A stretch of 64,000 bases of DNA from Anthopleura xanthogrammica (taxonomy: Eukaryota > Cnidaria > Anthozoa > Actiniaria > Actiniidae): NCBI GenBank assembly GCA_964019055.1, contig OZ025217.1, positions 5,068,617-5,132,616 of the forward strand. The letters are read 5' to 3'. A program made the position numbers and the translations under genes. Every line of letters starts with the position of its first letter. Position 1 is the first letter of the stretch. Of this stretch, positions 56,597 through 64,000 are shown one piece after another. The notes under the pieces were generated by a model that did not search any database, had not been told where the DNA came from, and worked only from the letters and a program-made list of their open reading frames with translations.

Positions 56597-57872
56597 GATT
56601 TAGAATATAAAGACATACTCACAAGACCATTGTTTGTATGCATTTGTTTGCTACGTTTTTTTGTTCCCCTCCCAAGAGAAAATGAATCTTTGAATAAAAG
56701 ATACGACATATTTTTTTAGCTTTGAAATAACAGAAATACAATATGCGATGGTCTGTCCCCCGAGACTTAAGAATTTTAATCGAGAATTTACATAGTCAGT
56801 TGTAACTGTAACGTGAAGAGACGTAAGCGGCCAAGGTTTCTGTCGACAAGTTTCAATATAATTCCAAGACAAAATTGTAAGTACAAGTTTTGAAGAAAAA
56901 AAACGCGCTTTTTGAGTTTTATCTCATAAAATGTTTAAAATGTTAAAAATTGTCTCATAAGACATGTCTGACAAAATGTTAATATTATATTTATTTCGAA
57001 TTACAGTTTGACTAGATGTCAGAGCGATTGTAAAAGGCCATAGTATGTCCATAACAGTCAAAAATACTACTCCAATGCCATGTGCATACGCCGGTAAGAA
57101 ACCAAAACTTATCTAAATTAGTAATACGTCAAAGAACGCAAATAAGTTGCCGTTTGAAAGCTGAATATTGGCAAGACGTGGTCTATAGAATCGATTCAAA
57201 GAAATCACAGAAATGCTTCCAAAATTTGATATTTCGATTTTACGGGAAAAGACACAAAGCAATTCGTTTCTTGTATAATTGGGCCAAATATCGTAAAAGT
57301 CTGTTCGTTTCTGTTGGTTTGCAAAGTTAGTACAAGTGCCAAAGAAATATATATTAAGCTACTGCCTGTTAAGATTTACTTTAGAAATAATATATATTTC
57401 TGTTATAATTTATAGCTAATTCAATTAACGTTGTGGATGAAACAAGCCTAAAGTCTAAAGCTTTATTTGAGACCGGAATCATGAAACTAATTTCACCGTG
57501 TTGTTTTCAAAGCCGATCTCAAACTACAGGAAACCCATAAAGAGCAAGTACGCAAAGAATATTGAATATTGAATGCGGCAAAGGAAAGCTGGGCTCCCTG
57601 TGGTAACAAGTGTCGTTACTAACCATACATTCTTTGTAAATTTTGACACTCCAGAACTTAACTTTTTTTTTCCCATTCAAACCTTTTTAAAATTTGCCAG
57701 ACTTACTAATCTTGTGACATCTTTGAGACTAAACTGGCGTCCGCTTAATCGAAGTGCCAATAAATAGAGGTTTATTTCTTTTACAGTAAAAATGCGATGA
57801 AAATTCCTGGATTCGAGATGGTATCTGCTCATTAAAAGGTCCAGTAACGTAGCACATATTGTACTGAACATA

Positions 57873-58141
57873 CAGTCATAGTCAAAAAGGTTGTCCTATG
57901 AAGAAAGACTTATAGACCGAAAGAAGTATCACGTGATGATTTGTTTATTTGTTTTAAACAATATCTTATTTCAAACTCTCTCTATATAATGAGTAACAAT
58001 GAACAGAGAATAATAATAATTAACTCTACTTATACAATGATTGCTGGTATCGAGCACTTAGAGCGAGTGTATTAGGTATCACATGACATTTCTTTTGGTC
58101 TAAATGTCTTTTTTGGTGGACAACATTAATGACATTGACTG
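57873..58141. mobile_element. TA-flanked MITE
   Basis: CAGTCATAGTCAAAAAGGTTGTCC pairs with the right end GACAACATTAATGACATTGACTG over its outer part. TA borders both ends (57871-57872, 58142-58143). Inner words AGACCGAAAGAAGTATCACGTGA and ATCACATGACATTTCTTTTGGTCT extend the inverted repeat. Confidence 0.6.
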
Positions 58142-59209
58142 TATGAGAATCTGAAACAAGGTTGTCACAAATATATTTAATTGATCAGTTCTGGCTGTCA
58201 CCTCGTTTCCTCCGCAGCGGTTTACGTTTCCGCTTTTTTACAATCCAATTACAAAAGCTAATCATGAAAATTATTACGTCTGCCGAGTCCTGAACTCCAT
58301 GTTACTGGTCATGCGATAACATCGTTCCTTATATCACCGTCTCTGATCTTCTGTTTAAGGATTGCCACACTTCTTATTCGTTGAACATGAGTATTAGAGC
58401 TCATTAGTTAGGGGTTAATTGCTGTGGCGAGACGCAATTGGATCTCTGATTGGCGCGGTCAGTTGATCGCGAACCAACAGGGTCATCCTGACCCTGACTT
58501 GATTTGCCAACTTAGAGGCGTATTATCTTTCGACTAATAAGACGTAAAATAGGGACGCGGGGGGATAAAAAGCCGATCCAATGCAATAGCGTCATCATAC
58601 TGTATGCTTCGACGAACACACAGGGAAGGACAAACAAGATAAAACAGTAAGAAAGAAAAAGAGGAAGAAGAAGAAAAAGAGCCACAAAAAGAGAATCGAA
58701 ATGAAAGAAAGGTTCGACAAAAGTTGGAAAGGCGGTACTAAAAAACAAATGAAGGATGAAAATGAATCGGGAGTGGAAGCAGAATAATTCGATTACCATT
58801 ATTTGTTATTCCCAAACATTTTTTCTCAAAAAAATCATTATTCATATTGAGTTTCCCCCATTCTTTATTCGTGTATATATATATTCGATATTCTTTTTTT
58901 CAATTTGCCGTTATTCATTATTCCTTGGGCTTCGGATGCAATAATTTATTAACTTCCAAGGCATATCCAAACCGTTATTAGTCATTTTACATTATTCCGC
59001 TTCTATAAAGAAAGTGATTGCTCGATCGCGTGCGACCTTCTTCGTCTGCTCACTGTGAAACCAGCGTCGTCCGGCCAAGCCCTTTGACTCAGGTGTTACG
59101 GTACGATTACTTATAAAGCGCGCGCTAATTGGGGACACTTTTCACTGACTCACTAACACACACTACCACTACATTCAATATTCTATGCACACAACGCTCA
59201 CTCACATGT

Positions 59210-59382
59210 TGATTTTTTTACGGAGGGAGGAAACCGGAGTACCTGGGGAAAACCCTCGTAGCATACGAGAGAACTGACTCATCAAACAAACTCAGTTCAA
59301 ATGTCCGCAGGGCTCGAACCAGTGACCAGAGCATTTGGAACCACCGTGGTGAAAGACAACAGGTTAGCAGCGTACGACACCC
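59210..59382 (-). repeat. tRNA-derived SINE, minus orientation
   Basis: On the minus strand, GGTTCGAGCCCTGC forms a B box, and downstream comes CGAGGGTTTTCCCCAGGTAC then TCCGGTTTCCTCCCTCCG, matching the body of the SINE at 62884-63135. The A-box region is degraded. Confidence 0.6.
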
Positions 59383-59802
59383 ATGATACCCATAAACCGT
59401 TCAGTTATAATGTTTACAAGCGCGAGTAAAAATACGATGTCATGCACTGAGAATGTCTTTCATTTTTTACCACCAACTTCTATTAATAAATCAAAAAAGG
59501 TCAGTGTAATTGTCTGGTATAGCTTCCTGCCACTGCAGCATGTAGCATGCTTCACCTATTTTCGTGTCATTTGCCTTCAACTTGGAATGCCCGTCCAGAT
59601 TTATCTATCGGGGGGGGGGGGGGGGGGGGGGTACCACTCGGTTCCCACTTACCTTTTTGAAAAAATCGTTCATCACACATCACGAAAATTAAAAAAACCC
59701 GTTCACGATTTCATGCGAAAACCCCTTATCGTCCCCCATTAATGCGCATGTTTCGCAGTTGTTTGTATGCGTCTTGCCGTTAACGATTTATACATTTGTA
59801 AA

Positions 59803-59830
59803 CCTGATAATGGGTCATTAGCCCGAAAGC
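59803..59830 (+). repeat. Hammerhead-like hairpin, second type
   Basis: CCTGATAA, T, a GGGT/GCCC stem around CATTA, then GAAAGC. Same layout as the motifs at 12968, 31063 and 42713 but with GATAA and GAAAGC variants. Followed by (TAA)n at 59868, as expected of a retroelement tail. Confidence 0.45.
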
Positions 59831-60675
59831 TTGCTTCTAAAATGATTGTTTTTGGTAAAGAAACTTAATAATAATAATAATCTCAATTCCAACTAACAAC
59901 AAATCTTAAGGCGAAGACGCACGTTTCAACAGTGCGCGCCATATTGCAGGCAATATCAGATCGTTTTCTACTTAGGCAATATCAGATCGTTTTCTACTTC
60001 AGCAAATTTGAGTGTAACAAAATTGCGTCGTGTGACATTGCTCGCAATGTTGCATCGTGTGTCCCTAGCTTAAGAATTAAAACTAAATAGTTTTCAAAGC
60101 CAAACACTTCCTAGGAGCTTGGGCTTCCTGTGCTTTCCTACTGGCTTATATTAGGAAGAACTCAGAAATCAGTATAACATACAAATAAATGTTCCTACTT
60201 GTGTTTTCCTTTCCTACTCCACCACGATACTCGTTCAATATTTGCTGCTCATGACCTGAAACTTCACAGAAACCAAGAAATCCAGCTTGGGCTACCTGTG
60301 GTCAATCATGCCAACCACAGTTGATAAATATAAACCTGTGAATTGTAAAAATAAAAATGTTTCATTCGACAGATGTCTGGAATACATGAATGTGCTCTCT
60401 AACGTCTATGCCAACTCTGCGGGCTAGGAAGGATTGGGAATATTTTTAAATTCAAAACGGAAAGAATTCCGCATTATCCGTGTGAGGATATCTGACGCCA
60501 AGTGTCTATCTGTCAACTCCCTTTGCCGAATGACCTTTGTAGCTTCCAATCTCGAACGGATAAAATTGCTTCTTTGTTTGATCCAGTCTGTCTTGCGAGC
60601 AGAGTTGGGTTTGCGTTAAGTTAGTTGGAGTGGGAACGTGGAATCTCCGGGGAATGGTCGTGTAGTGCATCAAAA

Positions 60676-60751
60676 ATGATCGCTGCCTTAGCCCCGAGAA
60701 GATTGCTTCTCCTGCTTCTGGTAGCATGGATTGTTGGGCCTGTAATTGGAG
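60676..60751 (+). CDS. Possible first exon with signal peptide (partial gene)
   Basis: ATG at 60676 starts MIAALAPRRLLLLLLVAW, then IVGPVIG, and a GTGAGA donor follows. Charged start, leucine core and small residues fit a secretory signal peptide, and the reading frame is split in phase 1 at the donor. No partner exon was recognised downstream within the window, so the product is unknown and the gene would continue past the end. Two motif copies of TTGGGCTNCCTGTG lie 390-560 bp upstream. Confidence 0.4.
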
Positions 60752-62546
60752 GTGAGAATCAATATACTTGGTAGTTGAATTATTTGGATACTGTAATATT
60801 AATGTTACATCAACAAACACGCTTCGGTCTTCGGTGATCACTTTTATAAACCTTTTATAGCTTAAATAACGCATGGGAAACTACGTTCAATTACATTATT
60901 GCAAAAATAGCGACAATTGCTAAAAGAAATATTACAATAATCATCGCACCAAACGAAATGACTTCGGTAAACTCGGTATAGATACAGCATGAGCTCCAAT
61001 AGCGAGGAACGTTTAAACCAACATTCAGTACGCTGTTTCGTTGCGAAAAATACCGGTTGTTCTGGTCTAAATTTTATTTGAATAAAAAAATTCAAACAAA
61101 TAAAATAGCAAAAGTTGAAATAATGGAATAAAAGTTGAATACGTAATCATTACTTCAAACTACATGGCCACTTTGTCTAACCTTTGGTAAATCCTTTAGA
61201 ACATTCTAGCCATGATCTGTCTGCAGAGAGCACGTCAGTCGAGCAGGAAAAACATTTCATTTAACGATTTTGGATTTCTTATAAAGCACATAAAGAAATC
61301 ATCTCTGAACAAGGGAAATTACGAAACATGACCACTTCATTATCAAATTGGTCGTTATTTATCTTTATTTTTTTTGCCATATCTTCCACTAACCGATAGT
61401 ACTAGTCAAATGTAATACTTGGTAACGAGATTGTGATCTTATATACGGTATATGGACATGATTCTTGTGTTTTTACTAAACAAATTTATCTGTTTAAGTT
61501 TTAGGAAAGCATTTCAGGTTTTTAAAATATATAGTTGCACTCCTTTCTTCAACAATGCCTTTTATGATTTTAAGTACCAAAGTGTCTAGCCTATTTGATC
61601 TTCAAATATCTATTTTCTCTGCTGAATGCAGTCACACAAACGCTTGGTGATTTATTTGTCATACAAGAGCGTTCTTTTTGGATTTTTTCCTTCTAATTCT
61701 CCATATCGCCTTTAACGCTCATATTCGACACAGCACTCGAACTCAGTGAACTCTCTGTCAACTATTCATCTTGATGCAGTCGACAAATCGTCCTGTAGCG
61801 CATTCATGACTTTGTTATTAATGAATGGCTCTTTGATGCTGTTGACCCGAAGTTTCTGGCCTTTCGTCTAAATTTTTCCTGCCTTGGATTCGCAATTCCC
61901 CGAGGCAGTTGGACTGTCAAGCTTCTCGCTGTGTGCATGACAAGCGCTAAGGAAAATTTCCATTTTTCTAAAATTCTCCAAAATAATCAAGTAATTTCAA
62001 GAAGATATAGAATACTATAGCGTATTCTGTTAAAAAGTAAGGCGTAGGTTTTTACTTCAGGTTATTCTGAGTTTTATATGTCAACACTAGTGTCCGATGT
62101 AAATCATTCGGATTATCGATTTTATCAATACTAGTACCAACACAGGTATCCCAGCAGGACAAATTTCAACCTCTTTTTAAATTTAGTGAAGGAGTATAAA
62201 AAATATTCTCAAAACTTGACCGGTTTGTACTTTATAGTATTTTTTGTTTAGTTCTATTGGAAATATGAAGGGATCCATCGAGTTTATACACGTCAGTCAG
62301 TCACCACTGACATATCCGTCAACACCAATGTCGTTTATATGTAGTAAGTTGACTTATCGATCTTATCGAATGGACCAAGTTGTTCAAACCCATGTTTTAC
62401 TGTAGATATATAATTGATAATTCACCTGTTTGATAAACTCGTATTTTTTTACCGCCCAAAAGTGTGACAGTTCCAAGTTCTCTGTTGCTCCGGGTTAGCC
62501 TGGATTTTGTGCAGAATATTCGCGTGTTCCAGTGAAGGTCGCGTCG
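60752..62546. other. AT-rich sequence without recognised features
   Basis: If the exon at 60676 is real this is intron. No splice-bounded exon with a familiar domain was seen. 62467-62540 matches 46009-46098 and belongs to a dispersed repeat. Confidence 0.4.
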
Positions 62547-62777
62547 GAATAGTCTCCTTCGCAGTTCCCTGCGCCATTTTGAAAGGTAGCCGTGCCTTTG
62601 CATGGAGGCGAGACGAACGGTGAGCTTACAATGATAGAGATATTTTTAACACCTTGGAAAACTATTTACCTGTGCATGTCTCTATCATTGCAAGCTCACC
62701 GTTGGCCTCGCTTCGATTCGATGCAATGACACGGCTACCTTTCAAGGTGACGCAGGGAACTGTGAAAGGGACTATTT
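62547..62777. mobile_element. Foldback element with about 100-bp arms
   Basis: Left arm GAATAGTCTCCTTCGCAGTT, CCCTGCG, TTGAAAGGTAGCCGTG, GGTGAGCTTACAATGATAGAG is complemented at the right by CTCTATCATTGCAAGCTCACC, CACGGCTACCTTTCAAGG, CGCAGGGAACTGTGAAAGGG. The loop is about 30 bp. One arm also occurs at 36219-36309. Confidence 0.7.
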
Positions 62778-62883
62778 TCAGTTCCAGTGAATTGTTTTTA
62801 TTGTTGAAGTTAGGCATTCTTTACCGTTTTGCTGTTAGATTTGATTAATATTCTGGCGCTGGACTGAGGCTAACCTTGATTAA

Positions 62884-63135
62884 AGCACGGGTGGCGTAGC
62901 GGTGAGAGCGCTTGCCTCTCACCAAAGCGACCCGAGTTCGAGCCCCGCTGAGCTCGGTGTCGTATGTAGAGTAGAGTTGTATGTTGGTTCTCTCCTGTGC
63001 TTCGAGGGTTTTCCCGGGTTCTCCGGTTTTTCCTCCCTCCCTCCTCAAAAATCAACTTCTAAATTCCAATTGGAATGCAGTTTGGAGATGTCTCGACTGC
63101 ACACTATCAGAAAAGCGCTATAAAACGTCTACAGT
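62884..63135 (+). repeat. tRNA-derived SINE, full length
   Basis: The tRNA-like head has an A box (TGGCGTAGCGGTGAGAGC) and a B box (GAGTTCGAGCCCC) about 35 bp apart. The head is followed by a body with TTGGTTCTCTCC, GGGTTTTCCCGGGTTCTCCGG and TTTTTCCTCCCTCC. It ends near CGCTATAAAACGTCTACAG. An RNA polymerase III internal promoter is expected. Copies are at 47991-48105 and 59210-59382. The cloverleaf is eroded, so it is not a tRNA gene. Confidence 0.75.
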
Positions 63136-63213
63136 CTTGAGATTTAATGGACAAAACAAAAAAAACATCAATATGATGGTATTATAATAATAATAATAAT
63201 AATAAAATTTGTG

Positions 63214-63880
63214 ACTCGATGATCGTACCATCAGACTGTGTTAGGAACATTGGAGTTGTCTTTGACAGCTCTTTTTGCTTAGATAGACACATCATTGAAC
63301 TGTGCAAGTCAGCTTTTTACCATCTTAGATCTATATCTCGTATCAGGAGATTTTTAAGTCTAGAAACCACTAAGGTATTAATTAATGCTTTTGTTATTTC
63401 TCGTCTAGACAACTGCAACGCGCTCTTATATGGTTCACCACAATATCTGACTAAACGAATACAGAATGTATTTAATTGTGCAGCTAGATTAATTACGCTT
63501 TCACATAAGTATGATCACGTCACCCCTATTTTGATGGAATTACACTGGTTGCCAGTTGATTATCGTATCACTTTTAAGATTCTACTTATAACATATAAAG
63601 TACTTAATGGTATGGTACCAGATTATCTCGTAGCTTTACTGGAACCCTATGTTCCTCGTCGCAACTTGCGATCTTCTTCCAAGCTTTTATTGGCTGAGCC
63701 TGTATATAACCTTAAAACGTATGGTTTGCGCGCTTTTTCAGTCTGTGCGCCCAGACTTTGGAATAGTATTCCTTACGATATAAAAAGTAGTAGTTCCATC
63801 TGTATCTTCAAGAAAAGGCTAAAAACTTATCTTTTCAAGCAGGCTTATTCTATAGATTAATCACTTTTCCGGCTTTATTA
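63214..63880 (+). mobile_element. 5'-truncated non-LTR retrotransposon, C-terminal reverse transcriptase part
   Basis: A 213-codon frame (63219-63860) has IGVVFDSSFCLDRHI, a block found just after the polymerase core in Jockey/CR1/L2-type elements, then ISRLDNCNALLYG, IQNVFNCAARLI, LHWLPVDYRITFKI and FGLR-like TYGLRAFSVCAPRLWNSIP. These are the usual thumb and C-terminal blocks. The catalytic FADD region is absent and the frame begins abruptly after an (ATA)n run at 63186-63208, so it is a truncated copy. The frame is intact to its stop, suggesting a fairly young insertion. Confidence 0.8.
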
Positions 63881-64000
63881 ACTATGTTATGACTGTCCTT
63901 ATTTTATAGTCACTTTTATAATCGTTTTAGTTTAGGCTTTACTTTATTATGTTTATTTTGGGTTTGTTTATATTATTGTGAAGCGTATTTGGACTTTAGG

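Larger units (their letters stand above)
50567..60675. other. Ten-kilobase gene-poor region
   Basis: No complete gene is supported. It contains MITEs (51089-51277, 52915-53546, 56484-56596, 57873-58141), a Gypsy-type reverse transcriptase relic (55389-55663), a minus-strand SINE (59210-59382), a G-homopolymer of more than 20 bases at about 59611-59631 and the hairpin at 59803-59830. The open frame 54715-55071 has no recognisable domain. Several copies of the TGGGCTTCCTGTGGT-type motif (54281, 57523, 57590, 60119, 60287) may mark unannotated promoters or repeats. Confidence 0.5.

Noticed and set aside
62884..62956. tRNA gene
   Set aside because: A and B boxes are present but the cloverleaf is eroded, and the head continues into a SINE body that recurs at 47991 and 59210.

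Overview
This is AT-rich eukaryotic DNA from an animal. Coding sequence is in spliced exons with GT-AG introns, and the space between genes is packed with short inverted-repeat transposon remnants, tRNA-derived SINEs, retroelement fragments and microsatellites. The gene set (anion-type Cys-loop receptor, Bcl-2 homologue, ZIP transporter, SUGP1, mitochondrial uL24, SERF, GT31 glycosyltransferase) and the repeat style suggest an anthozoan cnidarian, probably a stony coral or sea anemone. That placement is inference, because no species marker is present.

Layout: 1-4958 repeat-rich flank. 4959-12925 (+) eight-exon GABA-A/glycine-type receptor subunit, complete. 12926-17719 spacer with MITEs. 17720-19611 (+) two-exon Bcl-2 family gene. 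21583-22626 (+) single-exon ZIP (SLC39A1-3 type) transporter. 22627-27259 spacer with several MITEs. 27260-29683 (-) promoter-like TATA box, proline-rich first exon, 89-bp minisatellite, then a frameshifted tyrosine-recombinase exon. 31127-32047 (-) single-exon HNMT-like methyltransferase. 32110-33362 MULE-like element with a broken RecQ-like helicase start and a second element nested in its left arm. 33719-39308 (+) seven-exon SUGP1 homologue. 40705-43328 (-) five-exon MRPL24. 45355-47297 (-) three-exon SERF. 48887-50566 (-) two-exon GT31 glycosyltransferase. 50567-60675 largely non-coding. 60676-60751 (+) possible signal-peptide first exon of a gene leaving the window. 62547-63860 foldback element, SINE and 5'-truncated non-LTR retrotransposon.

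The genes are unrelated housekeeping and signalling genes with no operon-like logic. HNMT-like and SUGP1 are divergent with a transposon between them. SUGP1 and MRPL24 converge tail to tail. MRPL24, SERF and GT31 run in the same direction on the minus strand. All multi-exon models were built by hand; intron phases match at every junction and total lengths are whole codons.

Most notable points: the SUGP1 homologue lacks both SURP domains, and the intron where they should lie carries two copies of one TA-flanked MITE; a MULE-like element with 9-bp target duplications carries an interrupted helicase reading frame; a 15-bp motif close to TGGGCTTCCTGTGGT recurs about nine times, including just upstream of SUGP1 and MRPL24; four hairpins resemble the hammerhead-like motif seen at Penelope-type element ends.
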